DNA from: Arthrobacter cavernae
GTDB lineage: Bacteria > Actinomycetota > Actinomycetes > Actinomycetales > Micrococcaceae
DNA length: 64,000 bases
Direction: 5' to 3'
NCBI RefSeq assembly: GCF_017368795.1
Contig: NZ_JAFNLL010000013.1
Location: 61,341 to 125,340 of the forward strand
Below the pieces are notes generated by a model. The model worked only from the letters and a program-made list of their open reading frames with translations, did not search any database and was not told the origin of the DNA. Shown here one piece after another: positions 44,850-55,241 of the stretch. Each line of letters begins with the position of its first letter. The first letter of the stretch is position 1. The position numbers were made by a program, and so were the translations under genes.

Positions 44850-46237
44850 CAGTTCTGGTCCTCTTTGACGTCTGCAGCGCCGGCTTCGGCTGCGCGCTCG
44901 GCCGGGCCCTTGGGCTTGCGGGTGGAGAGGGTGGTGCCCTTGACGTTGCCTTCCTCATCCAGCATGTCGAACCAGGCGGCGGCCGTTTCGACGTCCTTGT
45001 CGCCGCGGCCGGACAGGTTCACGATGATGGTGACCTCGGATGGGTCGGCCTTGCCCTCCGTGAGCCGCTGGCCCACCTTGATGGCGCCAGCCAGGGCGTG
45101 CGAGGACTCGATCGCGGGAAGGATGCCCTCAGTGCGGCACAGGAGGCGGAAGGCATCCATGGCTTCGGTGTCCGTGATGGGCTCGTACGTGACACGGCCG
45201 ATGTCGGCGAGGTACGAGTGCTCGGGGCCCACGCTCGGGTAGTCCAGGCCGGCCGAAATCGAGTGCGATTCGATGGTCTGGCCGTCCTCGTCCTGCATGA
45301 GGTAGGAACGGGCGCCGTGCAGCACGCCGGGGCGGCCGAGCGTGATGGCTGCGGCGTGGCGGCCGGTGTCGACGCCGTCACCGCCTGCCTCGAAGCCGTA
45401 GATCTTCACGGAGGCGTCATCCAGGAAGCTGTGGAAGATGCCGATCGCGTTGGAGCCGCCGCCGATGCAGGCGCAGACGGCGTCGGGCAGCTTGCCGGTC
45501 TGCTCAAGGATCTGGGCGCGGGCTTCCACGCCGATGACCTCGTGGAAGAAGCGGACCATGGCCGGGAACGGGTGGGCCCCGGCCGCGGTGCCCAGCAGGT
45601 AGTGGGTGTTCTCCACATTGGAGACCCAGTCGCGGAGGGCATCGTTGATGGCGTCCTTGAGCGTCTGGGACCCGTTGGTCACGGGGACCACGGTTGCGCC
45701 CAGGAGCTGCATGCGGGCCACGTTCAGGGCCTGCCGGCGGCAGTCCTCGGCGCCCATGTAGACAACGCATTCGAGGCCCAGCAGGGCGGCGGCGGTGGCG
45801 CTGGCCACGCCGTGCTGCCCGGCACCGGTTTCGGCGATGACGCGGGTCTTGCCCATGCGCTTGGCCAGCAGGGCCTGCCCCAGGACGTTGTTGATCTTGT
45901 GCGAACCGGTGTGGTTGAGGTCTTCGCGCTTGAGGAAGATCCTGGCGCCGCCGGCGTGCTCGGAGAAGCGCTTGGCCTCCGTAAGCAGGGACGGCCTGCC
46001 CGAGTAGTTCTTGTTCAGGTCGTTCAGCTGCGCCAGGAACTCCGGATCAGCCTTGGCCTTCTCGAACGTGTGCTGGACCTCGTCAAGGGCGGCAATGAGG
46101 GACTCGGGCATCCAACGGCCGCCGTAGCGGCCGAAGTAGGGCCCCGGTGCGTTCCGCAGCGAAACGCCACCTTGCAGGAATGCGTCGGCCGCATTCTCTT
46201 CCGAGTTGGCCGCTGGCGCGTCCACCATCAGTCTCAC
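44849..46237 (-). CDS. trpB: trpB, tryptophan synthase beta chain
   Basis: 462 residues. PLP enzyme joining indole and serine. PLP-lysine in [15 protein letters not shown], phosphate loop [10 protein letters not shown], and E-T-G-A-G-Q-H-G active-site loop. It begins [23 protein letters not shown] 46228 is an equally possible start. The C-terminal about 25 residues are a charged extension beyond the usual end ([20 protein letters not shown]). A 122-bp gap separates it from trpC, with no gene in it. Confidence 0.97.
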   Translation of the reverse strand: MRLMVDAPAANSEENAADAFLQGGVSLRNAPGPYFGRYGGRWMPESLIAALDEVQHTFEKAKADPEFLAQLNDLNKNYSGRPSLLTEAKRFSEHAGGARIFLKREDLNHTGSHKINNVLGQALLAKRMGKTRVIAETGAGQHGVASATAAALLGLECVVYMGAEDCRRQALNVARMQLLGATVVPVTNGSQTLKDAINDALRDWVSNVENTHYLLGTAAGAHPFPAMVRFFHEVIGVEARAQILEQTGKLPDAVCACIGGGSNAIGIFHSFLDDASVKIYGFEAGGDGVDTGRHAAAITLGRPGVLHGARSYLMQDEDGQTIESHSISAGLDYPSVGPEHSYLADIGRVTYEPITDTEAMDAFRLLCRTEGILPAIESSHALAGAIKVGQRLTEGKADPSEVTIIVNLSGRGDKDVETAAAWFDMLDEEGNVKGTTLSTRKPKGPAERAAEAGAADVKEDQN

Positions 46238-46359
46238 CGTCCTGTTCCAGTCATCGATCGAATAAGTTCCAGTTGCCGCAAGGCAGCCGCGGGCATCAAT
46301 GTCCGGGCTGCCTCGTGGCGGTCGCCGTGCTTAAGGTACGCCATGTGTGGCGCACCGGT

Positions 46360-47178
46360 TCAGTTCCTGACCGCGATGGCCGCGGCTCCGGCTGCCTTGA
46401 ATTCAGCGATTCGCTCACGCGGCGTGGCGTCACTGACCAGGGCCTCCCCCACCAGGATGGCGTTGGCGCCGCCCGCGGCGTAGTGCGAAACGTCGTCGGC
46501 TCCGCGGACACCGGACTCGGCCACGATCACTGCCTCGGCAGGAATCAGGCCGGCCAGGGAGCCGAAAAGCGAGCGGTCGACGTCGAGCGTTTTGAGGTTG
46601 CGGACGTTGACGCCGATGATGCGCGCCTGCGCGGCAACGGCACGTTCGATTTCCTCTTCCGTGTGGGTCTCCACCAGGACGTTCATGCCGAGTTCGTGGC
46701 TGAGCGCGCTGAACTCGTTCAGCTGTGCGTCGGAGAGTGCGGCAACGATGAGCAGGATAAGGTCGGCACCGTGGGCACGGGCTTCCCAGATCTGGTACTC
46801 GTCCACCGTGAAGTCCTTGCGGAGCAGGGGGATCCCGACGGCGGCGCGCACCGCGTCAAGGTCGGCCAAGCTGCCGCCGAAACGGCGCTGTTCGGTGAGC
46901 ACGCTGATCACGGAGGCCCCGCCGTCGGCGTACTGCACGGCAAGGGACGCCGGGTCCGCGATCGACGCGAGGTCTCCCTTGGACGGGCTGCGGCGCTTGA
47001 TCTCCGCGATGACCTTGAGCTCATCCCGGCTCGGCGAGGGGCCGCCGAGGGCGGTCCAGGCGTCCAGGGCCGGCGCTGCTGCCGCCGCACGGTCCTTCAG
47101 TTCCGCGAGTGAAACCAGGCGGCGGCGGGACTCCATGTCCTCCCTGACACCAACGATGATGTCATCAAGAACCGTCAC
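46360..47178 (-). CDS. trpC: trpC, indole-3-glycerol phosphate synthase
   Basis: 272-residue TIM barrel. Closes the indole ring from CdRP. VIAEIKRRSPSKGDL (catalytic Lys), ISVLTEQRRFGGSL, LLRKDFTVDEYQIWEA and VAESGVRGADDV are all in place. It follows the small membrane protein gene by 2 bp. Confidence 0.97.
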   Translation of the reverse strand: MTVLDDIIVGVREDMESRRRLVSLAELKDRAAAAAPALDAWTALGGPSPSRDELKVIAEIKRRSPSKGDLASIADPASLAVQYADGGASVISVLTEQRRFGGSLADLDAVRAAVGIPLLRKDFTVDEYQIWEARAHGADLILLIVAALSDAQLNEFSALSHELGMNVLVETHTEEEIERAVAAQARIIGVNVRNLKTLDVDRSLFGSLAGLIPAEAVIVAESGVRGADDVSHYAAGGANAILVGEALVSDATPRERIAEFKAAGAAAIAVRN

Positions 47179-47180
47179 GG

Positions 47181-47453
47181 TCAGTGGCCGGAGTTCTTCA
47201 GCTTGCTGCCGCCCACGCCGTAACCGGCCTTACGCATGGCCCAGCCGGCCAGCAGGCCGAGGACCATGACCACGAGGCCGCCGATGAAGACCGGGGTGCT
47301 GGCGATCACGTAGGCGATGGAGGAAACCAGTGCGCCAACCAGCATGATAATCACGCAGGTCCAGGCTGCCGGGCTGTTGCCGTGGCCGATCGCGTCAGCG
47401 TGGCTGGCGGTGGTCACGGGGGCGTGGGTAGCGGGCGCTGTGGTTTTGCTCAT
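47181..47453 (-). CDS. Small two-helix membrane protein with HGNSPAAW motif (DUF6704-like)
   Basis: 90 residues from ATG 47453 (MSKTTAPATHAPV). The HGNSPAAWTC motif precedes two hydrophobic helices (VIIMLVGALVSSIAYVIA, FIGGLVVMVLGLLAGWAM) and a short basic tail. HGxxPAAW proteins sit between trpE and trpC in many actinobacteria; function unknown, possibly a membrane partner of tryptophan synthesis. It is preceded by GGAGATTCC as ribosome site. Confidence 0.8.
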   Translation of the reverse strand: MSKTTAPATHAPVTTASHADAIGHGNSPAAWTCVIIMLVGALVSSIAYVIASTPVFIGGLVVMVLGLLAGWAMRKAGYGVGGSKLKNSGH

Positions 47454-47584
47454 GTGGAATCTCCTCAAGACGAATACTGCTTACATTCTGCCATTTATTG
47501 ACGGCGGCCGAGACATCGTCCGACGTCAGCGCCGGGAACCGCGTTTTGTTGCGGAGGGCCGGCACAAGCTCTGCTGGATCGACG

Positions 47585-48208
47585 CTACGTGGGGTCTTCC
47601 CCGCGTGACAGGCTGTCCCAGCTGTCGATTTCGTCGACGGGGCCGGTACCGGCCTGCCGGGCGCGTGCTGCGACGTCGTACTTGGTGCGCGTCTTCCAGT
47701 GGCGGCCCGCCGGCGGGAGGACCATGGCACAGACCGCCAACAGGGAAGCCGCGACGACGGCGAGCAGCGGGAAGACGGTTGCGGTCGCCGCAGCCTGTCC
47801 GCCGGAAATCCCGGTGGCAGCGGCAATCGAGCCCTGCGCGGCGGCGAGGGGGGCGGCCAGGACGGTGGCCGCGGCCGCGATGATGCCCGCCGCGGAGAGG
47901 GCGATGATCACGGCGATGATCCAACGCGAGAACCGGCCGGCAATGGAAGCTGCCAGGCCGCCGGCCAGGGCCACCAGCGCCAATGCCGTCACGGCCGTGG
48001 CCGCCTTGCTGCCCTGAACGTGAAGGTCGCTGCTGGACGCGCCCGCGGGGTCCAGGCGCACCTCGATCCAGCTCTGGGTGGTGGTGCCGAAGACCGCGAG
48101 GGCCAGGAGCACCGTCACGAGCACCAGGGTGGACTTGCGCGCCCAGCGCGGCGGCCGGACAGCTGAACTTGCCGGTGTCGGGGAGCCTGCCGGTATTGCG
48201 GTGCTCAT
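47585..48208 (-). CDS. Trp biosynthesis-associated membrane protein (TIGR02234 type)
   Basis: 207 residues with four membrane helices (about 25-45, 73-92, 98-120, 145-165) and an extracellular loop WIEVRLDPAGASSSDLHVQG after TM1. The family occurs in actinobacterial trp operons downstream of trpE; role unknown. The start overlaps the trpE stop by 4 bp (48205-48208), so it is co-translated with anthranilate synthase. Confidence 0.8.
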   Translation of the reverse strand: MSTAIPAGSPTPASSAVRPPRWARKSTLVLVTVLLALAVFGTTTQSWIEVRLDPAGASSSDLHVQGSKAATAVTALALVALAGGLAASIAGRFSRWIIAVIIALSAAGIIAAAATVLAAPLAAAQGSIAAATGISGGQAAATATVFPLLAVVAASLLAVCAMVLPPAGRHWKTRTKYDVAARARQAGTGPVDEIDSWDSLSRGEDPT

Positions 48209-49818
48209 GGGGCGGGCGTCCCGCCGTCGGCGCTTCCGGCCGCGGCGTCTCCGGCCGCCTTGTCTCCGGCCGCCGGCACGGAGTCTGCCGAGATGTTGCG
48301 CAGCGAGCCTGCCGTGTGGACGGCGCGCAGCGGCGCGGCGGCCTTGTTCACGGTTTCCAGGGCTTCTGCGGGCTTGTGCGAGTCCGCCACGATCCCGCCG
48401 CCGGCCTGGACGTAGGCCCGGCCTTCGCGGAGCAGGGCGGAGCGGATGGCGATGGCCATGTCCATGTCCCCGGCGAAGTCGAGGTACCCCACCACGCCGC
48501 CGTAGATGCCGCGGCGGTGCGGTTCCAGCTCATCGAGCAGGCGCAGGGCCCGGGGCTTGGGCGCACCGGAGAGCGTGCCGGCCGGAAACGTCGCCTTCAG
48601 GACATCGTAGGCCGTGGCCTTCGGGGCGAGCTCGCCCACCACGGTGGAGACGAGGTGCATGATGTGGCTGAAGCGCTCCACTTCCATGAACTGCGTGACG
48701 TCCACGGTTCCGGCAACGCAGACCTTGGAGAGGTCGTTGCGGGACAGGTCCACCAGCATGAGGTGCTCGGCTCGTTCCTTTTGGTCGGCGAGCAGCTCCG
48801 TGGCCAGGGCCTTGTCCGCCTCCACGGTCTTGCCGCGGGGACGCGAGCCGGCGATGGGGTGCGTGATGACCTCGTTGCCGTGCACGGTGACGAGGGCTTC
48901 CGGGGAAGACCCGACGATCGAGTACTCCCGGCCTGCGGAGTCTTCGAGGCTGAAGATGTACATGTACGGGCTCGGGTTGGTGTTGCGCAGCACGCGGTAG
49001 ACGTCCAGGGGGTCGGCGCCGCATTCCATTTCGAAGCGGCGCGAGATGACCACCTGGAAGACCTCGCCGTCGACGATCGCCTCCTTGCCACGGTCCAGGG
49101 CGGCCATGTACTTGTCCTCGTCCCAGCGTTCCTGGACGCTGGAGGCAAAGTCGACGGCGGCCGTTTCCAGCACGGAGACGGGCTGGGCCACGGGCGTGCT
49201 CACCTGTTCGAGCAGCGCCTTCACGCGGGCCACGGCGTCGTGCCAGGCATCGTCCACGCGTTCGGAACTGTTGTCAAAGTTGATGGCGTTCGCGATCAGC
49301 AGGACGGTGCCGTCCATGTTGTCGTGCACGGCCATGTCCGTGACAAGGTTCAGCGCCATTTCCGGCAGGTCCAGGTCATCCTCGGGTGGGCTCGTGAGCT
49401 TTTCCCAGTGGCGGACGGTTTCCCAGCCGAGGAATCCCACCAGGCCGGAGGTGAACGGCGGAAGGCCTTCGAAACGGTCGGTCTGCAGTGCGGCGACCGT
49501 GTCGCGGACGGCATCCACGGGGCTGCCGTCCACCGGCACGCCCACCGGCGGCTCGCCGATCCAGTGTGCCTGGCCGTTCTTGCTGGTCAGCGTGGCGCGG
49601 GAACGGGCGCCGATGAAGGAATAGCGGGACCATGCGCCGCCCACGGCGGCGGATTCCATCAGGAACGTGCCGGGTTGCCCCTGGGCCAGCTTCCGGTAGA
49701 GGCCGATCGGCGTCTCGGCGTCGGCCAGGACCTTCAGCCGGACGGGGATGACACGGCTGTGGAGGGCGAGTTCGCGGAACTCTTCCAGGCCCGGGCTGAT
49801 GATTCCAAGGTCCTGCAT
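48205..49818 (-). CDS. trpE: trpE, anthranilate synthase component I
   Basis: 537 residues. Makes anthranilate from chorismate with ammonia from a TrpG glutaminase that is not in the window. Motifs of the chorismate-utilising fold: VFQVVISRRFEM, NPSPYMYIF, PIAGSRPRGKT, LVDLSRNDLSKVC, PAGTLSGAPKPRAL and IYGGVVGYLDF. N-terminal feedback region LMESAAVGGAWSRYSFIG contains the LLES-like element. There is a 23-residue Ala/Gly-rich C-terminal tail. No leader peptide with Trp codons was seen in the 57 bp after hisI. Confidence 0.97.
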   Translation of the reverse strand: MQDLGIISPGLEEFRELALHSRVIPVRLKVLADAETPIGLYRKLAQGQPGTFLMESAAVGGAWSRYSFIGARSRATLTSKNGQAHWIGEPPVGVPVDGSPVDAVRDTVAALQTDRFEGLPPFTSGLVGFLGWETVRHWEKLTSPPEDDLDLPEMALNLVTDMAVHDNMDGTVLLIANAINFDNSSERVDDAWHDAVARVKALLEQVSTPVAQPVSVLETAAVDFASSVQERWDEDKYMAALDRGKEAIVDGEVFQVVISRRFEMECGADPLDVYRVLRNTNPSPYMYIFSLEDSAGREYSIVGSSPEALVTVHGNEVITHPIAGSRPRGKTVEADKALATELLADQKERAEHLMLVDLSRNDLSKVCVAGTVDVTQFMEVERFSHIMHLVSTVVGELAPKATAYDVLKATFPAGTLSGAPKPRALRLLDELEPHRRGIYGGVVGYLDFAGDMDMAIAIRSALLREGRAYVQAGGGIVADSHKPAEALETVNKAAAPLRAVHTAGSLRNISADSVPAAGDKAAGDAAAGSADGGTPAP

Positions 49819-49875
49819 GGCTATTCTTCTCCGCCTCTGCTCAGTGGTGGTGCGTGTGTGAATGTGGTGCGGGGA

Positions 49876-50310
49876 CTAGTCCCGGTGGCCTGTCTGGTCC
49901 CGGTGGCCTGTGACGACGTCGAAGCTGCGGTCATCGAAGCAGGTCCGGGTTCCGGTGTGGCATGCGGCGCCCACCTGGTCGACACGGATCAACAGGGCAT
50001 CGCCGTCGCAGTCGAGGGCAACGGACTTGACGAATTGCGCGTGCCCGGAGGTGTCGCCCTTGCGCCAGTATTCCTGGCGGGAGCGCGAGTAGAACGTCAC
50101 CCGACCAGTGGTCACGGTGCGGTTCAGCGCTTCATCGTCCATCCAGCCGAGCATGAGCACCTCGTTGGTGTCGTACTGCTGGACGATGGCGGCCACCAGT
50201 CCTGCGGAATCACGCTTCAGCGCGACGGCAATCTCCTGCGGAAGCGGGCTTTCGGGGTTGCTGGAAAGCTCCGCGGTGGGAGTGGGGCTGGGGACAGACT
50301 GCTCAGACAT
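49876..50310 (-). CDS. hisI: hisI, phosphoribosyl-AMP cyclohydrolase
   Basis: 144 residues from ATG 50310 ([15 protein letters not shown]). Third step of histidine synthesis. [33 protein letters not shown] and the metal-binding [16 protein letters not shown] are present. The last residues are an internal duplication ([11 protein letters not shown]) made by an 18-bp period repeat at 49879-49911, beyond the normal end of the family. It starts the transcript that continues into trpE. Confidence 0.93.
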   Translation of the reverse strand: MSEQSVPSPTPTAELSSNPESPLPQEIAVALKRDSAGLVAAIVQQYDTNEVLMLGWMDDEALNRTVTTGRVTFYSRSRQEYWRKGDTSGHAQFVKSVALDCDGDALLIRVDQVGAACHTGTRTCFDDRSFDVVTGHRDQTGHRD

Positions 50311-50399
50311 CAGACCAAGTCTAGTGCCTTTCAACAGGGCGAAACTCTGCGGCGGTTCCAGTGCGCAAGAGAGGTCCTCTCGTGCTAGTTTCACAAGTG

Positions 50400-51044
50400 A
50401 TGCATTTCGTCGATCCCTCCCGCGAAGTACTGGCCGAAACACTCCTGGCGGCCGGTCCTGACTCAGCCACGCTCTGCAAAGGGTGGCTGACCCGCGACCT
50501 TGCTGCGCACCTGTACCTGCGTGAGCGCAAAGCCTCCGTGGGCGTCGGACTCCTGATCCCCCGGCTCGGCAAGGCCTCGGACAAGGCGACAGCGAAGCTG
50601 GCCGCCAAGCTCAAGACCGCCGAGGACTACGCCGGGATCGTGAACGCCTTCCGCGCCGGTCCCGGCGCCCTCTCGCCGCTGAAGATCAAGGCACTCGACG
50701 AAGCTTCCAATCTCATTGAGTACTTCGTGCACACCGAGGACATCCGCCGCGCCGGCGACCGCTGGGCCCCGCGCGCACTGGACGAAGAGTATTCCGACGC
50801 GCTCTGGGATGAACTCATCAAGCGTGCGGCCTTCCTGTACCGCGGCGTCGACCTCGGCATCGTCCTGGTCCGTCCCACCGGCCCCCGCCACGTCGCCAAG
50901 CGCGCCCCGGTCTCGGTGGCCATTGTCGGCGAGCCCGGCGAACTGCTCATGCACGCCCACGGCCGCACGCGCCAGGCGCTGGTCACCTTCGAAGGCCAGC
51001 CGGACGCCGTCGCGCTCCTGCAGTCGGCCGACATCGGTCTCTGA
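50400..51044 (+). CDS. TIGR03085-type maleylpyruvate isomerase/DinB-fold protein
   Basis: 214 residues from ATG 50400 ([20 protein letters not shown]). The early [19 protein letters not shown] has the WxxxDLxAHLxxRE pattern of the mycothiol-dependent/DinB superfamily; H-containing [13 protein letters not shown] supplies the likely second metal ligand. Function unknown. It is the only + strand gene in this part, divergent from hisI and convergent with hisF. Confidence 0.8.
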   Translation: MHFVDPSREVLAETLLAAGPDSATLCKGWLTRDLAAHLYLRERKASVGVGLLIPRLGKASDKATAKLAAKLKTAEDYAGIVNAFRAGPGALSPLKIKALDEASNLIEYFVHTEDIRRAGDRWAPRALDEEYSDALWDELIKRAAFLYRGVDLGIVLVRPTGPRHVAKRAPVSVAIVGEPGELLMHAHGRTRQALVTFEGQPDAVALLQSADIGL

Positions 51045-51060
51045 CCCTGTAGACACGAAA

Positions 51061-51102
51061 ACGTCGGCGGGCCCACCGGATATCCGGTGGGCCCGCCGAC
51101 GT
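51061..51102. terminator. 21-bp perfect palindromic terminator
   Basis: ACGTCGGCGGGCCCACCGGA-T and its exact complement meet without a loop (42 bases), followed by TTTT on + and preceded by an A-rich run. It serves the convergent TIGR03085-type gene and hisF. Confidence 0.9.
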
Positions 51103-51133
51103 TTTGCTCGGATGAAGTCCTAGGAGACACGCC

Positions 51134-51910
51134 TTAGCGGACCTCGAAGCCTGCCTCGCGGATGGCGGTCTTGACCTGGGAGATCATGTCGTCCGGGCCG
51201 AAGTGGAAGACCGAGGCGGCCAGGACGGCGTCGGCCCCTGCTTCGACGGCGGGCGGGAAGTGTGCCGGCTCGCCGGCCCCGCCCGAGGCGATGATGGGGA
51301 TGTTGACGGCCGCACGGACCAGGCGGATGAGCTCGAGGTCGAAGCCGTCCTTGGTGCCGTCGGCGTCGATCGAGTTGAGCAGGATTTCACCCACCCCGCG
51401 GTCCGCGGCTTCCCTGGCCCAGGCGATGGCGTCGATGCCGGTCCCCTGGCGGCCGCCGTGGGTGGTCACCTCGAAACCGGACGGGGTCGGTTCGGAGCCG
51501 GGCCGGATGCGGCGTGCATCCACGGAGAGCACCAGGACCTGTGAGCCGAAGTGCCGGGTGATTTCGTCGATGACGTCCGGGCGGGCCACGGCTGCGGTGT
51601 TGATGGAGGCCTTGTCAGCACCGAAGCGCAGGAGCTTGTCCACCTCGGCCACACCGCGGACGCCGCCGCCCACGGTCAAGGGGATGAAGACTTCCTCGGC
51701 GGTGCGGCGGACGACCTCGAAGGTGGTTTCGCGGTTGCCCGAGGACGCCGTGACGTCCAGGAACGTCAGTTCGTCGGCGCCTGCATTGTCATAGCGGTGC
51801 GCCAGCTCCACCGGGTCCCCGGCGTCGCGAAGGCCCTCGAAGTTGATGCCCTTGACGACGCGGCCCGCGTCGACATCGAGGCACGGGATGACTCGTACAG
51901 CTACAGCCAT
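51134..51910 (-). CDS. hisF: hisF, imidazole glycerol phosphate synthase cyclase subunit
   Basis: 258-residue TIM barrel. With HisH (not in the window) it forms IGP and [25 protein letters not shown] with catalytic Asp, VSVDARRI and the second catalytic Asp in [18 protein letters not shown]. The start is ATG 51910; the frame extends upstream to 52081 without homology. Confidence 0.97.
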   Translation of the reverse strand: MAVAVRVIPCLDVDAGRVVKGINFEGLRDAGDPVELAHRYDNAGADELTFLDVTASSGNRETTFEVVRRTAEEVFIPLTVGGGVRGVAEVDKLLRFGADKASINTAAVARPDVIDEITRHFGSQVLVLSVDARRIRPGSEPTPSGFEVTTHGGRQGTGIDAIAWAREAADRGVGEILLNSIDADGTKDGFDLELIRLVRAAVNIPIIASGGAGEPAHFPPAVEAGADAVLAASVFHFGPDDMISQVKTAIREAGFEVR

Positions 51911-51968
51911 GGGTACTCCTGGAATTCTGCTCTTGGGTTCTACTGCTCGCGCCTGCCGGTGGGGCAGC

Positions 51969-52829
51969 TCAGATGCGGCAGGCGTGGATGCTGCTGACCA
52001 GGATGGCCCGGGCACCGAGATCGTAGAGCTCGTCCATGATCCGGTTGGTTTCCTTCTTGGGAACCATGGAGCGGACGGCAACCCAGTCCGAGTCGCGCAG
52101 CGGCGAAACCGTGGGCGATTCCAGGCCGGGGGTCAGTGCGGCGGCCTGCTCGACGAGCTCCTTGCGGATGTCGTAGTCCATCAGCACGTACTGGCGTGCC
52201 ACCAGGACGCCCTGCAGGCGGCGGATGAGCACCTCAATCTCCTTGGCCGTGCCGTTCGCGGCACCGCCCTCACCGGTGCGGCGGATCAGCACAGCTTCGG
52301 ATTTGAGGATGGGTTCGCCGAAGATTTCCATGCCGGCCGCCTTGAGCGTGTTGCCGGTCTCGACGACGTCGGCGATCGCGTCCGCGACGCCCAGCCGCAC
52401 GGAGGATTCCACGGCACCGTCCAAGCGAACCACCTTGGCGTTGACGCCGCGCTCGGCGAGGTAGTCGCGCAGGAGGCCGTCGTAGCTGGTGGCCAGGCGC
52501 TTGCCTTCAAGCTGCTCGACGCCGGAGAAGTCGCCAACGGGGCCGGCGAAGCGGAACGTCGAGGCGGCAAAGCCGAGGGGAAGCAGTTCCTCTGCTTCCA
52601 CCTGCGCGTCCAGCAGGAGGTCGCGGCCGGTGATGCCGACGTCGAGGGTTCCCTGGCCGACGTACACGGCGATGTCGCGCGGGCGGAGGAAGAAGAACTC
52701 AATGTCGTTGTCGGGATCGACCATGACCAGTTCGCGGGTGTCGCGGCGCTGGCGGTATCCCGCCTCGGACAGCATGGCCGTGGCGGCTTCGGACAGGGAT
52801 CCCTTGTTGGGGACGGCTACTCGCAGCAT
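51969..52829 (-). CDS. hisG: hisG, ATP phosphoribosyltransferase (long form)
   Basis: 286 residues, the long HisG type with a C-terminal ACT-like regulatory domain (residues about 205-286), so feedback-inhibited by histidine without His[16 protein letters not shown] at the N-terminus; [17 protein letters not shown]; the PRPP loop region [17 protein letters not shown]. The start is ATG 52829. First step of histidine synthesis; lies 110 bp after hisE. Confidence 0.97.
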   Translation of the reverse strand: MLRVAVPNKGSLSEAATAMLSEAGYRQRRDTRELVMVDPDNDIEFFFLRPRDIAVYVGQGTLDVGITGRDLLLDAQVEAEELLPLGFAASTFRFAGPVGDFSGVEQLEGKRLATSYDGLLRDYLAERGVNAKVVRLDGAVESSVRLGVADAIADVVETGNTLKAAGMEIFGEPILKSEAVLIRRTGEGGAANGTAKEIEVLIRRLQGVLVARQYVLMDYDIRKELVEQAAALTPGLESPTVSPLRDSDWVAVRSMVPKKETNRIMDELYDLGARAILVSSIHACRI

Positions 52830-52939
52830 GGAAAACTTTCTGGTTGGAAGGATGGTTTTCAGGCACTCGGGCCACGCGGTGGGTTCCGCTTCCGGCGGCC
52901 CGTCTGATTGACGGGGCCCCGGACGGCGGAATGGCGTGG

Positions 52940-53203
52940 CTAGAGATGCTTGTAAACGTCTTCCAGGGTGAGGCCCTTGGCGAGCATGAGGACCTGCAGG
53001 TGGTAAAGCAGCTGGGAGATTTCCTCGGCGGCGGCGTCGTCGGATTCGTACTCGGCGGCCATCCACACTTCGGCGGCCTCTTCCACGACCTTCTTGCCGA
53101 TGCCGTGGATTCCGGAGTCCAGTTCGGCGACGGTACGGGAGCCTGCCGGGCGGGTCGCTGCTTTCTCACTCAGTTCTGCGAACAGCGTCTCGAAATTCTT
53201 CAC
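52940..53203 (-). CDS. hisE: hisE, phosphoribosyl-ATP pyrophosphatase
   Basis: 87 residues from a GTG start at 53203 ([19 protein letters not shown]), the family's usual length, with GGAG about 4 bases upstream. [19 protein letters not shown] and the [18 protein letters not shown] helix hold the metal-binding acids of the MazG-like fold. First gene of a hisE-hisG-hisF run; hisI is further along. Confidence 0.93.
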   Translation of the reverse strand: MKNFETLFAELSEKAATRPAGSRTVAELDSGIHGIGKKVVEEAAEVWMAAEYESDDAAAEEISQLLYHLQVLMLAKGLTLEDVYKHL

Positions 53204-53258
53204 GCACTCCAGACTACTTGCTCGCGGGCCGGCACTGCGTGTCGGGGCCTTGCATGAC

Positions 53259-53296
53259 GAAGGGGATGTGAGTGATAACACACCCGCATCCCCTTC
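53259..53296 (-). terminator. Terminator of the riboflavin operon
   Basis: GAAGGGGATG (53259-53268) pairs with CATCCCCTTC (53287-53296), 42 bases after the ribH stop. Confidence 0.65.
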
Positions 53297-53337
53297 GGCC
53301 CATGGCCGGCGGCCGTTGGAACCGGCAGTCCTTGGAA

Positions 53338-53823
53338 CTATGCGTACTGCTTGAGGGTCAAGGCCGTGGCGAGCGCCGCGGTGACGGCCTCGTGGCCCTT
53401 GTCTTCGGAGGAACCGGCCAGGCCGGCCCGGTCCAGGCCCTGCTCCTCGGTGTCGCAGGTGAGCACGCCGAAGCCCACCGGCACACCGGTGCGGACGCTG
53501 ACATCCGTGAGTCCCGACGTCGCGGCCTGGCAGACGTAGTCGAAGTGCGGCGTGCCGCCGCGGATGACGACGCCGAGTGCGACGACGGCGTCAAAGTGCG
53601 GTGCCAGCCGTGCCGCTGCGACGGGGAGCTCGAAGGAGCCCGGAACGCGCAGCAGGACGGGCTCGGCGATGCCGGCCTCCTTGGCCGCGCGCAGGGCGCC
53701 GTCAACCAGGCCGTCCATGATCTGGGTGTGCCAGCTGGCGGCAACGATGGCCAGCTTCAGCTGTGAGCTGGCCTCCGGGTTGAGGGTGCTGAGGTCGATG
53801 GTGGGGGCGCCGTGTCCGCTCAT
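53338..53823 (-). CDS. ribH: ribH, 6,7-dimethyl-8-ribityllumazine synthase
   Basis: 161 residues. Condenses the ribA-derived pyrimidine with the ribB product. [48 protein letters not shown] (catalytic His) and [18 protein letters not shown] are typical. Last gene of the rib operon, 18 bp after ribA. Confidence 0.96.
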   Translation of the reverse strand: MSGHGAPTIDLSTLNPEASSQLKLAIVAASWHTQIMDGLVDGALRAAKEAGIAEPVLLRVPGSFELPVAAARLAPHFDAVVALGVVIRGGTPHFDYVCQAATSGLTDVSVRTGVPVGFGVLTCDTEEQGLDRAGLAGSSEDKGHEAVTAALATALTLKQYA

Positions 53824-53841
53824 GGGTCTGTGTTGGTCCGT

Positions 53842-54546
53842 TCAGTCTTGGTTGAGGTCGAAAGTGCTGTTTACTGTGTGCTTGGACGAACCGGCGGTCT
53901 CGGTGTCGAGGGCCAGGAGGTGGTCCATGCGGTCCTTCTTGGTCTGCAGGTAGCGGATGTTCTGTTCGCGGGACGGCACCTCGGTGGGGACCATCTCGAC
54001 CACAACAACACCTGCCTGCGCCAGGCGGTTCTGCTTATCCGGGTTGTTGCTGAGGAGCCGTACTTCGTGCAGGCCCATCTCGGCAAGGATCTGCGCCGCG
54101 GCCTTGTAGCAGCGGGCATCGACGGGCAGGCCGAGCTGCTCGTTGGCCTCCACGGTGTCGAAGCCGGCCTCCTGCAGGGCGTAGGCCTTGATCTTGTTGG
54201 CAAGGCCAATGCCCCGGCCTTCCTGGCCGCGCAGGTACAGCAGCGTGCCGCCCTCTTCGCGGATCAGTTCCAGGGCGTAGGCGAACTGCTCGCCGCAGTC
54301 GCAGCGGTAGGAGCCGAACACGTCTCCCGTGAGGCATTCGGAATGCAAGCGCACCAGCGGGGCTTTACCGTTCCGTGGGGCATCCGGAGAGCTGACGGCC
54401 AGGTGTTCCACGCCGGTGACGTGGTCGGTCCAGGCCTGGGCCACAAAGTCACCAAAGGCCGTGGGCAGCTGGACGATCGGTCCACCACTTACTGGATGCG
54501 GCGCGCGGGCGGTGTTGCCGCCGTCGCGGGTTGTCACTGCGGTCAT
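53842..54546 (-). CDS. ribA: ribA, GTP cyclohydrolase II
   Basis: 234 residues. Opens GTP to the pyrimidine precursor of riboflavin. Zinc ligands in [39 protein letters not shown] with the catalytic Arg/Tyr region, and [20 protein letters not shown]. It stands alone rather than fused to DHBP synthase; its start overlaps ribB's stop by 4 bp. Confidence 0.95.
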   Translation of the reverse strand: MTAVTTRDGGNTARAPHPVSGGPIVQLPTAFGDFVAQAWTDHVTGVEHLAVSSPDAPRNGKAPLVRLHSECLTGDVFGSYRCDCGEQFAYALELIREEGGTLLYLRGQEGRGIGLANKIKAYALQEAGFDTVEANEQLGLPVDARCYKAAAQILAEMGLHEVRLLSNNPDKQNRLAQAGVVVVEMVPTEVPSREQNIRYLQTKKDRMDHLLALDTETAGSSKHTVNSTFDLNQD

Positions 54547-55241
54547 TGCTTCTCCTCATCCGCGGACTGGGCTGCTCCCCCGTCGCTCTCCAGCGCTTCG
54601 ACGTATGCCACCAAGTCTTCAATGGAGATGAGGGGGCATCCGTGTTCGGCGGCGAAGTCGCGCAGGCTGTCCAGACGCATCATTTCACCGTTGTCATGTA
54701 CCAACTCGGCGATCACGCCCACCGGAGCCAGTCCGGCAAGACGGCACAGGTCCACGGCAGCTTCCGTATGGCCCGGACGTTCACGCACTCCTCCCATAAC
54801 GGCCCGCAGCGGGAAAATATGCCCGGGGCGCGTAATGGATGATGGCGTGCTGGCCGGATCGGCCAGGATCCGGGCTGTCAGTGCCCTGTCCGTAGCCGAG
54901 ATTCCTGTGCTCACGCCGACGGCGGCATCGCAGGAAACCGTGTAGGCCGTGCCCTTGGCGTCCTCGTTGATGTCCACCATGGGCGGCAGGGCGAGGGCAT
55001 CGGCCCGCGCGCCCTCAAGCGGCACGCAGATGACGCCGGAGCTGTAGCGGATGGTCCAGCCCATGAGGGCAGGCGTGGCGTGTTCGGCGGCGAAAATGAT
55101 GTCGCCTTCGTTCTCGCGGTCTTCGTTGTCCACCACGATCACGGCCTTGCCGGCAGCCATGGCCGCGACCGCGGCTGCGACCGGGTCCAGGCCGTGCCGC
55201 TCGCCGGCGTCCAGTGTGCTTTTTGCCTGCGCGGAGCTCAT
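54543..55241 (-). CDS. ribB: ribB, 3,4-dihydroxy-2-butanone 4-phosphate synthase
   Basis: 232 residues. Makes the four-carbon unit from ribulose 5-phosphate. [20 protein letters not shown] (metal-binding Glu), [49 protein letters not shown] and [15 protein letters not shown] are complete. Overlaps ribE by 4 bp upstream and ribA by 4 bp downstream. Confidence 0.95.
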   Translation of the reverse strand: MSSAQAKSTLDAGERHGLDPVAAAVAAMAAGKAVIVVDNEDRENEGDIIFAAEHATPALMGWTIRYSSGVICVPLEGARADALALPPMVDINEDAKGTAYTVSCDAAVGVSTGISATDRALTARILADPASTPSSITRPGHIFPLRAVMGGVRERPGHTEAAVDLCRLAGLAPVGVIAELVHDNGEMMRLDSLRDFAAEHGCPLISIEDLVAYVEALESDGGAAQSADEEKQ

